Source of the DNA: Duganella sp. BJB480
GTDB taxonomy: Bacteria; Pseudomonadota; Gammaproteobacteria; Burkholderiales; Burkholderiaceae_D
Assembly (NCBI GenBank): GCA_003416985.1
Contig: QVIN01000010.1
Span: 124,001 to 188,000, forward strand
Reading direction: 5' to 3'
DNA: 64,000 nt
Of the stretch, positions 55,947-64,000 are shown piece by piece. The notes under the pieces are model-generated. The model saw nothing but the letters and a program-made list of their open reading frames with translations. It was not told the origin of the DNA and did not search any database. The first letter of the stretch is position 1, and each line of letters opens with the position of its first letter. The translations under genes were made by a program, and so were the position numbers.

Positions 55947-56112
55947 GATCTGCTCCTCCCTCTGAAAACACCATTTGACCACCGCCGCCGCGCCCGTTCC
56001 GTGCGCGACCGCGCATAAAAGCTATCGTTCTCATAGGTATTTTTTACTTTACAAATGTAATATTCATCTCTATAGTTACTCCATCCCAGCAGCCAAACCA
56101 AGGAGCAACGCC

Positions 56113-56436
56113 ATGAGCATCACGACCAAAAACCTGATCAAAGCCGCCGCCACCGCCGTCTTCGCGATCGCCGCCACGGCCACCACCGTCACCAGCGCCT
56201 TCGCGCAGACCGCCGCGCCGGCCGCCGCCACCGCCACGAACACCGCCGCCGGCAGCGCCGCCGCGCAAACGGCCGTCGCCAACGGCGCGCTGGCCACCAC
56301 CGCCAAAGCCCAACCGGCCGGCCTGACCCGCGCCCAAGTGCAGGCCGAATTCCTCGAAGCGCGCAAGAACGGCACGCTGATCGAGAACGAAGCCGACATG
56401 GACGTCGCCCAGACCAAGAAGCACCACGTCAAGTAA
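56113..56436 (+). CDS. small exported DUF4148-type protein
   Basis: A 107-residue exported protein. Signal peptide (ITTKNLIKAAATAVFAIAATATTVTSAFA) leads to an Ala/Thr-rich stretch and then the module GLTRAQVQAEFLEARKNGTL, typical of DUF4148 in betaproteobacteria. The C-terminus is DVAQTKKHHVK. AGGAG lies seven bases before the ATG. The inverted pair TTACA-AA-TGTAA is at 56049-56060, upstream. It precedes the efflux outer-membrane gene by 15 bases and may be co-transcribed. Function unknown. Confidence 0.82.
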   Translation: MSITTKNLIKAAATAVFAIAATATTVTSAFAQTAAPAAATATNTAAGSAAAQTAVANGALATTAKAQPAGLTRAQVQAEFLEARKNGTLIENEADMDVAQTKKHHVK

Positions 56437-56451
56437 TCGGAAGCCAGTCCC

Positions 56452-57894
56452 GTGAAACCGCCGCGCGCCATCCAGCCAACCGCCCTCGCCGCCTTCGCGC
56501 TGGCGCTGCTGGCCGGCTGCGCCGACATGGGCCGCATCCATCCGCAGGCAAGCGCGTTGAAACCGGCCGGGCTCAATCCCGGCAAGGCCATCGCCGCCGC
56601 CAGCGCCGACGTGGCATGGCCGGACCAGCAATGGTGGCAGGCGCTGCACGATGAGCAGCTGAACCGCCTGGTGGCCGCCGCGCTGGCCGATAGCCCGACG
56701 CTGCGCGCCGCGCAGGCGCGCGTGCGCCAGGCCGAGGCGCTGGCCGGCGTCGCCAAGGCCGGCACGCTGCCGCAGGCGACCGCCTCCGCCAGCGCCGACC
56801 GCGAACTGTATTCCGCGCACAGCACCGTGCCCGCTCCGCTGGCCGGCAACTACGCGTGGAAGAACACGGCCACGCTGTCCGGCGCCTACGACCTCGATCT
56901 GTGGGGCCGCAACCGCGACGCATTGGCCGCCGCGCTGGACGAGGTGCACATGGCGTCGGCCGAGGCGCAGATGGCGCGCCTGACATTGGCATCGGCCATC
57001 GTGCGCAGCTACATCCAGCTGTCGCTGGAGTACGCGCTGCAGGACAGCGTGGCGCAGAACCTGGCGCAGCGCCAGCGCATCCTGGAGATCACGCGCAAGC
57101 GCCAGGCCGCCGGCCTGGCCAGCGAGATCGAGGTGGCGAGCATAGAGACCACGCTGCCGGCCGGACGGCGCGAGCATGAGCAGATCGGCGAATCGATTGC
57201 CCTGCTGCGCAACCAGCTGGCGGCACTGATCGGCAAAGGACCGGGCGACGGCGATGCGATCGCCCGGCCGATGCTGGCCCTCGACGCCGGCCATGGCGGC
57301 GTGGTGCCGGCCTCGCTGCCGGCGGAGCTGGTGGGCCACCGGCCCGACATCGCGGCACAGCGCTGGCGGGTGGAAGCGGCCGGCGCGCGCATCGCCGGCG
57401 CCAAGGCCGAGTTCTACCCGAACATCAACCTGGCGGCGTTCGTCGGCCTGCAGTCGCTGGGCTTCGGCCACTTCCTGGACAGCGGCTCTTCGATGCGCGG
57501 CGTGACGCCCGCCGTCAGCCTGCCGGTGTTCGAAGGCGGCCGGCTGCGCGCGCAACTCGGCAACCAGACCGCGCTCTACGACGGCGCGGTCGAGCAGTAC
57601 AACGCGTCCGTGGTGCAGGCGATGGCCGACGTGGCCAACGCGGTGGTGCGTATCGATTCGGTGCGGCGGCAGGACCAGCTGGCGCAGCGCGCGCTGGCTG
57701 CGGCGCGGCGCCAGCAGGAGCTGGCCGAACGCGCCTACCGCGCCGGCATGACCGACGCGCTGAACGTGATCAACGCGCAGATGACCTTATTGAACGAGGA
57801 ACAGCAGATGGCGCAAGTGGCGAGCAAACAACTGGATAACTACACATTGTTGATGGCCGCGCTGGGCGGCGGCATAAAACTGGATTTGCCCTGA
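56452..57894 (+). CDS. NodT-type outer-membrane efflux lipoprotein
   Basis: A 480-residue TolC-like outer-membrane channel. The lipobox LLAGC gives Cys22. Repeated helices carry the family marks WWQALHDEQLNRLVAAAL and LRAAQARVRQAEALAG in the N-terminal half, and FEGGRLRAQLGNQTALYDGA in the C-terminal half. The start is GTG at 56452. It forms an export duct with the FUSC pump and adaptor farther downstream in the same direction. A separate MarR gene lies between, suggesting the whole group is one regulated unit. Confidence 0.93.
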   Translation: MKPPRAIQPTALAAFALALLAGCADMGRIHPQASALKPAGLNPGKAIAAASADVAWPDQQWWQALHDEQLNRLVAAALADSPTLRAAQARVRQAEALAGVAKAGTLPQATASASADRELYSAHSTVPAPLAGNYAWKNTATLSGAYDLDLWGRNRDALAAALDEVHMASAEAQMARLTLASAIVRSYIQLSLEYALQDSVAQNLAQRQRILEITRKRQAAGLASEIEVASIETTLPAGRREHEQIGESIALLRNQLAALIGKGPGDGDAIARPMLALDAGHGGVVPASLPAELVGHRPDIAAQRWRVEAAGARIAGAKAEFYPNINLAAFVGLQSLGFGHFLDSGSSMRGVTPAVSLPVFEGGRLRAQLGNQTALYDGAVEQYNASVVQAMADVANAVVRIDSVRRQDQLAQRALAAARRQQELAERAYRAGMTDALNVINAQMTLLNEEQQMAQVASKQLDNYTLLMAALGGGIKLDLP

Positions 57895-57942
57895 CGCTTA
57901 GATAGTACAATCAAATCCTTGAAAATTAGTGAGGAGCAGGCA

Positions 57943-58440
57943 ATGAGCAGTTTTGAAGCGACTAAAAAACGCCTTAAAAACATCCATGCCCGAATGCCGG
58001 AGTTCCCAGAGGATTTGATGCGCGTGCTGCGCATGACTTACCACATCCAGAAGCGGATGAAAGACCTGAGCAACGCGGCGCTGCGCAAATATGACCTGGT
58101 CGACGCCAGCTACATGGTGTTGGCCGTGCTGTACGGCTCGGACGACGAGACCTCGACGGCGTCCACGCTGGGCGAGGCCTGCATGGAAAAGCCGGCCAAC
58201 CTGACGCGCGTGTGCAACGACCTGGAAGCCCAGGGCCTGATCTCGCGCGGCAATCGGCCCGGCGACCGCCGCTGCGTGATGATCACGCTGACCGACGCCG
58301 GCCGCGAGCTGGCCGCGAAGGTGCTGCCGGAAGTATGGGGCACCACCACCCGCGCCTACGACGGCTACACCGACGAAGAAGTTAAAGTACTTGAAGCGCT
58401 GCTCAAAAGGCAGCTGGACAACCTGGAAGCACTGACCTAA
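57943..58440 (+). CDS. MarR family regulator of the FUSC efflux system
   Basis: A 165-residue MarR-type winged-helix protein. DNA-binding region: EACMEKPANLTRVCNDLEAQGLISR, wing GNRPGDRRCVMITLT, with dimer helices at both ends. GAGGAG lies six bases before the ATG at 57943. It begins 48 bases after the outer-membrane gene and ends 11 bases before the FUSC gene. It probably senses the exported aromatic acid or drug and represses the group. Confidence 0.92.
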   Translation: MSSFEATKKRLKNIHARMPEFPEDLMRVLRMTYHIQKRMKDLSNAALRKYDLVDASYMVLAVLYGSDDETSTASTLGEACMEKPANLTRVCNDLEAQGLISRGNRPGDRRCVMITLTDAGRELAAKVLPEVWGTTTRAYDGYTDEEVKVLEALLKRQLDNLEALT

Positions 58441-58451
58441 AACCGACCGCC

Positions 58452-60653
58452 ATGAACCCTCCCCAAGCCGCCGCCACTCCCACCCAGGACCCAAGCGCGG
58501 CAAGGGAAGCATGGCGCTGGCTGGCGCAGGAGACGGCCGGCTGGTTCAACACCGAGGGCCCGCGCTGGTTGTTCGTCGCCAGGACCATGCTGGCCTCCTT
58601 CTCCGCGCTGTGGCTGGCCTTCCGCCTCGGCCTCGACGCTCCCTACACCGCCCTCGCCACCACCGTCATCCTGGCCCTGCCCAGCAGCGGCATGGTGCTG
58701 GAAAAGGCGTTCTACCGTTTTCTCGGCACGCTGGTCGGCTGCTCGGCGGCGCTGCTGCTGGTGGCGCTGTTCCCGCAATCGCCGCCGCTGCTGTTCGTCG
58801 GCGTGGCGCTGTGGATCGCGCTGTGCACCGCCGGCGCGGCCATGCACCGCAACCAGCAGTCGTACAGCTTCGTGCTGGCCGGGTACACCGCCTGCATGAT
58901 CGCCGTGCCCGCGATCGACACGCCGGAACACGTGTTCACGCTGGCCGTCACGCGCGTGACCGAGGTCGGGCTGGGCATCATCTGCGCCGCCGTGGTGCAC
59001 GACGTGGTCTTCCCGCGCCGCCATTCGCACGCGGTGATGCGTACCGTGCAGGCGCGCTACGCCAGCTTCATCGCCTTCAGCATCCAGGTGCTGGAGCAGC
59101 GCCTGTCGCCGGCCGAGACGGAGCTGAACCACCTGAAGTTCGCCGCCGACATCGCCGCGCTGGAATCGGGCCGCGCCGCCGCCTTCTTCGAGGCCGGCCA
59201 CGCGCGCGCGCACACGCGCCAGCTGCACGCCTTCAACGCCGCCTTCATGGCGGTGCTGACCACCTTCTACACGCTGCACCGCCTGATCCACCGCCTGCGC
59301 GGCGCCGCACCGGCCCACGCGAAGCCGGTGCTGGCGCTGATCGAACCGATGCACGCCCACCTGGCGCAGGCCATGGGCGACGAGCTGACGCCGCAGCGCA
59401 TGGCGCAGATGCGCGCAAGGCTGGCGGCCGACACCGCCGCCGCCCGCGCGCAGCTGGCTGCCGACATCGACGCGAAGCTGGCCGCTGCCGACGACGCGCA
59501 GTTGGCCGCCAACGGCGCCGTGCCGCCGGAACGCGCGCAGCGCATCAATTTCGACACGGCGGTGGAGCTGCTGGAGCGCTATGCGCGCGACATGGAGGCC
59601 TTCGCCTGCCTGTACCACGGCCTGACGCAGGAGAAGCGCCAGCAGGTCAGCGATCCCGGCGCCTATTCGCCGAAGACGCCGCCGGCCATCGTCGCCGCCA
59701 GCGGCTTCCGCGCCGGCGTCGCCCTGCTGCTGACGGCCGCCGCGTGGTATTGGCTGGCCTGGCCCTACGTCGGCAACGCCATCCTGATGGCGACCATCTT
59801 CTGCGCGCTGGCCTCGTCCTCGCCGCGCCCGACCGCGATGGTGCAGCAGGTGCTGATCGGCTTCCTGGTGGCCACGCCGCTGGCCTTCGTCACCGAATTC
59901 TTCCTGGTCGCCCGCGCCAACGACTTCCCGACGCTGGTCATCGCCGCGCTGCCGATCTTCGCGCTGGGCAGCTACCTGATCACCAGCCCGCGCTGGGCCG
60001 GCGTGGGCATCGGCATCTGCATGTTCTGCGCCACGCTGGTGGTGCCGACCAACTTGATGCACTACGACGTCGAGGGCTTCATCAGCAGCGAGCTGTCGCT
60101 GACGATGGGCGTGGCGGTGGCCTACCTGATGTTCAAGGTGGTGCTGCCCGAGCACACCATGGGCCAGAAGGACCACGTGGCCGCCGCGCTGTGGCGCGAG
60201 GCGCAGCGCGCCTGCACCGCGCCGATGTACCGCCTGAAGCGCCGCTTCGACAACCGCGTGCGCGACCTGCTCAGCCAACTGAACGCCGCCTCCGGCCCCG
60301 CGCCCGGCGCACCGGTGCGCGCCGTGGTGCGCCAGGGCCTGACCCTGCTGGAGCTGGGCCACGCGGTGATCGAACTGCGCCAGCTGATCGCCACGTCGCA
60401 ACCCGGCCCGGTGCCGGCCGCGCTCAAGCTGGTGGTCGGCGAACTGGCCGCCCACCTGCGGGCGCCGTCGCGCGCCGGCGGCCAGGCGGCGCTGCAAGCC
60501 ATCCTGGACGCCGGCGCCAGCGTGCGCGCCGCGCTGCCCACCGCCACGCCGGAGCGCCAGCTGCGCCTGCAAACCGCGTTGACCGACCTGCATTCCATTT
60601 ACACGTCCCTGCTGGACCAGATCACTACAGGAGAAACCGCCGATGCCGCGTGA
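58452..60653 (+). CDS. FUSC family efflux pump, AaeB-like
   Basis: A 733-residue inner-membrane protein of the fusaric acid resistance (FUSC)/AaeB family. Two halves each carry five to six membrane segments: residues about 30-190 (LASFSALWLAFRLGLDAPYT; FLGTLVGCSAALLLVALF) and about 420-580 (GFRAGVALLLTAAAWYWLA; LITSPRWAGVGIGICMFC). The FUSC motif GMVLEKAFYRFLGTLVG is visible. It exports aromatic carboxylic acids such as p-hydroxybenzoate in E. coli AaeAB. The following AaeX-like gene overlaps by 11 bases. Confidence 0.94.
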   Translation: MNPPQAAATPTQDPSAAREAWRWLAQETAGWFNTEGPRWLFVARTMLASFSALWLAFRLGLDAPYTALATTVILALPSSGMVLEKAFYRFLGTLVGCSAALLLVALFPQSPPLLFVGVALWIALCTAGAAMHRNQQSYSFVLAGYTACMIAVPAIDTPEHVFTLAVTRVTEVGLGIICAAVVHDVVFPRRHSHAVMRTVQARYASFIAFSIQVLEQRLSPAETELNHLKFAADIAALESGRAAAFFEAGHARAHTRQLHAFNAAFMAVLTTFYTLHRLIHRLRGAAPAHAKPVLALIEPMHAHLAQAMGDELTPQRMAQMRARLAADTAAARAQLAADIDAKLAAADDAQLAANGAVPPERAQRINFDTAVELLERYARDMEAFACLYHGLTQEKRQQVSDPGAYSPKTPPAIVAASGFRAGVALLLTAAAWYWLAWPYVGNAILMATIFCALASSSPRPTAMVQQVLIGFLVATPLAFVTEFFLVARANDFPTLVIAALPIFALGSYLITSPRWAGVGIGICMFCATLVVPTNLMHYDVEGFISSELSLTMGVAVAYLMFKVVLPEHTMGQKDHVAAALWREAQRACTAPMYRLKRRFDNRVRDLLSQLNAASGPAPGAPVRAVVRQGLTLLELGHAVIELRQLIATSQPGPVPAALKLVVGELAAHLRAPSRAGGQAALQAILDAGASVRAALPTATPERQLRLQTALTDLHSIYTSLLDQITTGETADAA

Positions 60654-60843
60654 GATAGACTTTTTTGGCGTACTGCTGCCCGGCGTGCTGCCGCTGTTCC
60701 TCGTCAGCGTGCTGCTGCAACTGGTGCTCAACAGCGCCCTGAGCCACCTCGGCGCCTACCGCCACAGCTGGCATCCGGCGCTGGCGCGGCTTTGCCTGTT
60801 CGTCTGCATCTTCAGCGCCCTGCTGGTCACGCTGTACAAATAA
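60643..60843 (+). CDS. AaeX-like DUF1656 small membrane protein
   Basis: A 66-residue protein with two membrane segments (FFGVLLPGVLPLFLVSVLLQ; LARLCLFVCIFSALLVTLY). The DUF1656/AaeX family always occurs with FUSC pumps. Its ATG overlaps the FUSC gene, as in E. coli aaeXAB. It is likely a pump subunit; the exact role is not known. Confidence 0.93.
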   Translation: MPREIDFFGVLLPGVLPLFLVSVLLQLVLNSALSHLGAYRHSWHPALARLCLFVCIFSALLVTLYK

Positions 60844-60868
60844 TCCACCCCTTATCAGAAAGGCCGCC

Positions 60869-61729
60869 GTGAGCGCATCCAAAATCTTCCGCTTTTTCCT
60901 GACCATGCTGTTGGTGGCCGCCGCCCTGTGGATGGGGCGTTCGGCCTGGGACCGTTACATGGAGTCCGCCTGGACCCGCGACGGCCGCGTCAAGGCCGAC
61001 GTGGTCACCATCAGCGCCGATGTCGCCGGCACCGTCACCGACGTGAAGGTGCGCGACAACCAGCTGGTCAAGCAGGGCGACGTGCTGTTCGAGGTCGACA
61101 AGGCGCGCTACCAGGACGCGCTGGCGCAGGCCGACGCCATGCTGGCGTCGCAGCAGGTGGAGAAAGGCCGGCGCGGCAAGGAGGCCAGCCGCCGCGCGGG
61201 CCTGGACGATGCCGTCGTTTCGGCCGAGAGCAAGGAGACGGCGCAATTCGCGGTCGGCACGGCGGCGGCGCAGTACCAGGCGGCGTTGGCGGCGCGCAGG
61301 CTTGCGGAGCTGAACCTGGAGCGCACGGTGGTGCGCGCGCCGGTCACCGGCTACGTCACCAACCTGAATGTGCACCCGGGCGACTTCGCCGCCGTCGGCG
61401 CGGCCAAGCTGGCGATGATCGACAGCGCCTCGTTCTACGTGGTCGGCTATTTCGAGGAGACCAAGCTGCCGCTGCTGAAGGTGAACGACGCAGTCGAGGT
61501 GCATCTGATGAGCGGCGCGGCCCAGCTGCACGGCCATATCGAGAGCATCGCCCACGGCATCACCGACCGCGACGCCAACACCGGCCGCGAGCTGCTCGCC
61601 GACGTCAACCCGACCTTCAACTGGGTGCGGCTGGCGCAGCGCGTGCCGGTGCGGATCCACATCGACCAGCTGCCGAAGGGACTGGAGCTGGTGGCCGGGA
61701 CGACCTGCACGGTGGTGATCCATGGATAA
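60869..61729 (+). CDS. periplasmic adaptor (HlyD/AaeA family) of the FUSC pump
   Basis: A 286-residue adaptor: membrane anchor (FFLTMLLVAAALWMG), lipoyl halves (DVAGTVTDVKVRDNQLVKQG and LERTVVRAPVTGYVTNLNV), a short hairpin between them, and the beta-barrel (ASFYVVGYFEETKLPLLKV). The start is GTG at 60869 after AAGG. It connects the FUSC pump with the outer-membrane channel. Its last eight bases overlap the LysR gene. Confidence 0.93.
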   Translation: MSASKIFRFFLTMLLVAAALWMGRSAWDRYMESAWTRDGRVKADVVTISADVAGTVTDVKVRDNQLVKQGDVLFEVDKARYQDALAQADAMLASQQVEKGRRGKEASRRAGLDDAVVSAESKETAQFAVGTAAAQYQAALAARRLAELNLERTVVRAPVTGYVTNLNVHPGDFAAVGAAKLAMIDSASFYVVGYFEETKLPLLKVNDAVEVHLMSGAAQLHGHIESIAHGITDRDANTGRELLADVNPTFNWVRLAQRVPVRIHIDQLPKGLELVAGTTCTVVIHG

Positions 61730-62636
61730 CGGCGCCGATCGTTTCAGCACCATCCGCCTGTTCCTGGACGCGGCGCTGCTGGGCAGCTTTTCCGCCGCCG
61801 GCCGCAAGCAAGGCATGTCGCCGGCGGCGGCCAGCGCCTGCATCCAGCGGCTGGAGGCCTCGCTGCAGGTCAAGCTGTTCGAGCGCACCACGCGCCAGCT
61901 GCGCCTGACCGAGGAGGGCCAGATGTACCGCCACTTCAGCGAGCAGGCGATGGCGCTGATGGCGGAGGCGGAGGCCGGCCTGCACGCCGGCGGCGACAAT
62001 GTGCGCGGCATGGTGAAGATCTCGGCGCCGTCGGACCTGGGCCGCAATGTGCTGATGCCGATGCTCGATGAATTCCGCGCCCGCCATCCGGAGCTGCAGT
62101 ATTCGCTGACGCTGAGCGATTCGACCGCGAACATGGTGCAGGACGATATCGACCTGGCGATCCGCTACGGCCAGCTGGCCGACAGCGAGATGGTGGCGCG
62201 CGTGCTGGCGCCGAGCCGGCGGGTGGTGTGCGCGGCGCCGTCGCTGATCGCGCAGACGGGCGGCCCGGCCACGCCGGAGGAGCTGGCGCGGTTGCCGACG
62301 CTGGTGCTGGTGACGGCGCTGGGGCCGATGCAGGAATGGCGCTACTGCAGCAACGACGAGGCGGACGAGAAGCGCGCGGTGCGCGTGCGCCGCACGCAGC
62401 AGAGCAACGACGGCGAGGTGATACGCAAGTGGGCCATCGCCGGCCAGGGCTACGCCTACAAGTCCATCCTCGACATCGCCGGCGATTTGCGCAGCGGGCG
62501 GCTGGAGACGGTGCTCGACGAGTACTTCACGGAGAGCGCGCCGCTCAACCTGCTGTACCACCGCAACCGCTACCAGCCGCCGCGCATCGCGCTGCTTATT
62601 GCGTTTTTGCTGGAGCGCTTTGCGGACCTGGCATGA
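61722..62636 (+). CDS. LysR family regulator
   Basis: A 304-residue LysR-type regulator. The helix-turn-helix is FLDAALLGSFSAAGRKQGMS with PAAASACIQRLEASLQVKLF, then the effector domain with KISAPSDLGRNVLMPML and IDLAIRYGQLADSEMVARVL. It overlaps the adaptor gene by eight bases and so belongs to the efflux operon, a less common arrangement than divergent placement. The 3' end overlaps the convergent SnoaL-like gene by 41 bases. It may act with the MarR protein in substrate-dependent control. Confidence 0.93.
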   Translation: MDNGADRFSTIRLFLDAALLGSFSAAGRKQGMSPAAASACIQRLEASLQVKLFERTTRQLRLTEEGQMYRHFSEQAMALMAEAEAGLHAGGDNVRGMVKISAPSDLGRNVLMPMLDEFRARHPELQYSLTLSDSTANMVQDDIDLAIRYGQLADSEMVARVLAPSRRVVCAAPSLIAQTGGPATPEELARLPTLVLVTALGPMQEWRYCSNDEADEKRAVRVRRTQQSNDGEVIRKWAIAGQGYAYKSILDIAGDLRSGRLETVLDEYFTESAPLNLLYHRNRYQPPRIALLIAFLLERFADLA

Positions 62637-63084
62637 CGCCCATCTGCTGCAACAACGTCAGGTTGTCCTCCAGGTGCCAGTTCTCGGCGATGCGGCCGTC
62701 GGCCACGCGGTACAAATCGAAGGCGCGGAAATCGATGGGTTGGCCCTTGCCGCTGGTGGCGCCGAAGGTGCCGGTGAAGTGGCCGGTGAAGTGCAGGTGC
62801 ACGGCCACGCGGTCGCCGTTGACCACCATGTCGGTGATCTCGGCCTTCAGGTCGGGGACGGCGGTGCGGAAGCCTTTCGACGCCTGCAGCGGGCCGTTGA
62901 CGCCCTGCTCGCGGCCGGCCGGCAGCGTGCGGTCCATGAAGTCGGGCGACAGCGCCTGTCTGGCCAGCGCGGGGTCGCCGGTGTTCCAGAAGGCGGCGTA
63001 GCGGCGGGCCGCCTGTTCGGTCAGGTCGTTGGCGCCGGCGGCGCCGGCCAGCAGCAAGGCGGTCAGCAGGAGGGAGCGTTTCAT
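62596..63084 (-). CDS. exported SnoaL-like (ester cyclase/NTF2-fold) protein
   Basis: A 162-residue exported protein. Signal peptide (MKRSLLLTALLLAGAAGA) is followed by a SnoaL/NTF2-fold domain: YAAFWNTGDPALARQALSPDF, VHLHFTGHFTGTF and IAENWHLEDNLTLLQQMG. Members act as polyketide cyclases or small-molecule hydrolases; most have no known function. The start used is 63084, which begins the signal peptide; an ATG at 63099 is five codons earlier. The 3' end overlaps the LysR gene by 41 bases. Confidence 0.87.
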   Translation of the reverse strand: MKRSLLLTALLLAGAAGANDLTEQAARRYAAFWNTGDPALARQALSPDFMDRTLPAGREQGVNGPLQASKGFRTAVPDLKAEITDMVVNGDRVAVHLHFTGHFTGTFGATSGKGQPIDFRAFDLYRVADGRIAENWHLEDNLTLLQQMGVMPGPQSAPAKTQ

Positions 63085-63187
63085 GGGCAGTCCTTTCATT
63101 GTGGGGATGCCCGGATTGTGCGCCGCCCGCCGCCGCGCCGGAATGGGCCTGGCCGTTGAAGCAGCTGCTTGCGGTGTTTGAAAATGC

Positions 63188-63934
63188 CTAGCGCGCGCCG
63201 CCCGCGTCGACGATGGCGCCGCTGACGTAGGACGATTGTGGGCCGAGCAGCCACAGGATGGTCTCGGCGATTTCCTCCGGCTGGCCGCCGCGCTGCATCG
63301 GCACGGTCGATGCGAGCCGCGCCACGCGATCTGGATCGCCGCCGCTGGCGTGGATGTCGGTGTAGATGATCCCCGGCCGCACGCAGTTCACCCGTATGCC
63401 CTCGGCCGCGACCTCCTTCGACAGGCCCAGGGTCAGCACGTCGATCGCGCCCTTGGACGCGGCGTAGTCGATGTAGACATTCGCCCCGCCATGCCGGGCC
63501 GCGCCGGACGACAGGTTGACGATGCCGCCACCCTGCCCGCCGCTGGCGGTCGACATGCGCCGGACCGCCTCCCTGCTGCACAGGAAGTAGCTGATCACGT
63601 TGGTGGTGAACACGCGCTGCAGGCGCTCCACCGACATCTCCGTCAAACGGCACTGCCGTTCCAGCACACCGACGTTGTTGACCAGCGCCGTCAACGGCCC
63701 CAGTTCCTTGTCGACGGTGGCGAACAGCCGCAGCACGTCCGCCTCCACGCCGACGTCGGCCTGCACGGCGATGGCCTCGCCGCCCTCGGCCAGGATCTGC
63801 GCGCGCAGCAGCTCGGCCGCCTGCGCGTCGCGCAGATAATTGATGCAGACCGCGTAGCCGCGCCGGCTCGCCAGCAGCGCGGTCGCCGCGCCTATGCCCC
63901 GGCCGCCGCCGGTCACCACCATCACTTGTTTCAT
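63188..63934 (-). CDS. SDR family oxidoreductase
   Basis: A 248-residue classical short-chain dehydrogenase with VTGGGRGIGAATALLA, NNVGV in place of NNAG, NLSSGAARHGG with catalytic Ser, and YAASK (Tyr and Lys). VRPGIIYTDIHASGG and VSGAIVDAGGAR follow. The match to glucose 1-dehydrogenase and 3-oxoacyl-reductase types is general, so substrate is unknown. It is monocistronic. A promoter-like element on the other strand is at 63964, so a divergent gene should begin just beyond the window. Confidence 0.93.
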   Translation of the reverse strand: MKQVMVVTGGGRGIGAATALLASRRGYAVCINYLRDAQAAELLRAQILAEGGEAIAVQADVGVEADVLRLFATVDKELGPLTALVNNVGVLERQCRLTEMSVERLQRVFTTNVISYFLCSREAVRRMSTASGGQGGGIVNLSSGAARHGGANVYIDYAASKGAIDVLTLGLSKEVAAEGIRVNCVRPGIIYTDIHASGGDPDRVARLASTVPMQRGGQPEEIAETILWLLGPQSSYVSGAIVDAGGAR

Positions 63935-63963
63935 TAAAGTAATTATCTAAATGGATATATTAA

Positions 63964-63992
63964 TTGACAACCACCAACTACCGCCTTACAGT
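63964..63992 (+). promoter_or_regulatory. strong sigma70-like promoter pointing out of the window
   Basis: TTGACA (63964-63969) and TACAGT (63987-63992) are 17 bases apart. CCAACT (63974-63979) and AGTTGG (63990-63995) form an inverted repeat covering the spacer and -10, a possible operator. It should drive a plus-strand gene beyond 64000 and is divergent from the SDR gene. Confidence 0.55.
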
Positions 63993-64000
63993 TGGACTCC

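Noticed and set aside
56049..56060. TTACA-AA-TGTAA upstream of the DUF4148 gene as an operator
   Set aside because: Short arms in an AT-rich stretch. It could be chance, and no matching second copy was found.
58437..60731. Minus-strand frame of 764 codons opposite the FUSC gene
   Set aside because: Composition is His/Arg/Gly-rich shadow sequence. The plus-strand FUSC protein has proper membrane segments and overlaps well with aaeX.

Overview
The window looks like chromosomal DNA of a high-GC betaproteobacterium of the Oxalobacteraceae (Massilia/Duganella/Janthinobacterium type). The grounds are the core block adk-kdsB-Trm112-lpxK-exbD-exbB-xseA, the very high GC in third codon positions, two PEP-CTERM proteins, and a carbohydrate-related TonB-dependent receptor. 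There are no rRNA genes, insertion sequences, integrases or CRISPR arrays. One tRNA (Arg, anticodon CCU) is present. Genus assignment is inference.

Layout. 1-5.6 kb: the start of an ABC-F ATPase (uup), a pilin-like protein, tRNA-Arg, a large beta-helix protein without a signal peptide, and two tandem same-length PEP-CTERM paralogues. 5.6-13.5 kb: a tightly coupled minus-strand operon of seven genes for aerobic CoA-dependent 2-aminobenzoate (anthranilate) breakdown: ligase, monooxygenase/reductase, SDR, MarR, enoyl-CoA hydratase, acyl-CoA dehydrogenase and RidA. 13.5-20.6 kb: a response regulator, a 1661-residue hybrid sensor kinase with a periplasmic beta-propeller, and a patatin-like lipase. 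20.6-28 kb: gamma-glutamyltransferase, an SDR with a LiuR-like operator, an acyltransferase-3-like membrane protein, a ribbon-helix-helix plus RAMA-like protein, a pair of small secreted proteins and a lower-GC secreted protein. 28-34.4 kb: hppA, adk, kdsB, a Trm112-like gene, lpxK, exbD and exbB. 34.4-35.7 kb: a 1.3-kb non-coding region. 35.7-50.4 kb: xseA, a beta-lactamase-fold lipoprotein, an M1-like peptidase, then a beta-glucan locus (GH3, TonB receptor, GH12-CBM13, AraC, glucokinase, LacI) and sodB. 50.4-64 kb: a secreted protein, an ABC transporter of the YbbA/YbbP type, an aldo/keto reductase, small proteins, a complete MarR/LysR-flanked FUSC efflux system, a SnoaL-like protein and an SDR.

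The most unusual element is the exbB-xseA intergenic region. It holds seven ungapped copies of a roughly 104-bp unit. Each has three DnaA-box-like 9-mers at fixed offsets (0, 14, 26), an IHF-like site around offset 52-64 and a TGCGTAAAAAT block at offset 84. Five copies carry the perfect DnaA box TTATCCACA. It resembles, in content but not in arrangement, the E. coli datA/DARS loci that control DnaA activity, and I propose it as a repeat-built DnaA-titration or DnaA-regulating locus.

A second coherent system is the beta-glucan locus. LacI-type palindromes lie in front of GH12 and between glk and lacI, which suggests one regulon: GH12 cuts glucan outside, the TonB receptor imports oligosaccharides, GH3 releases glucose and Glk phosphorylates it. 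From memory of related genomes, xseA and sodB are usually adjacent, so this 12.5-kb stretch may be an insertion into a core block.
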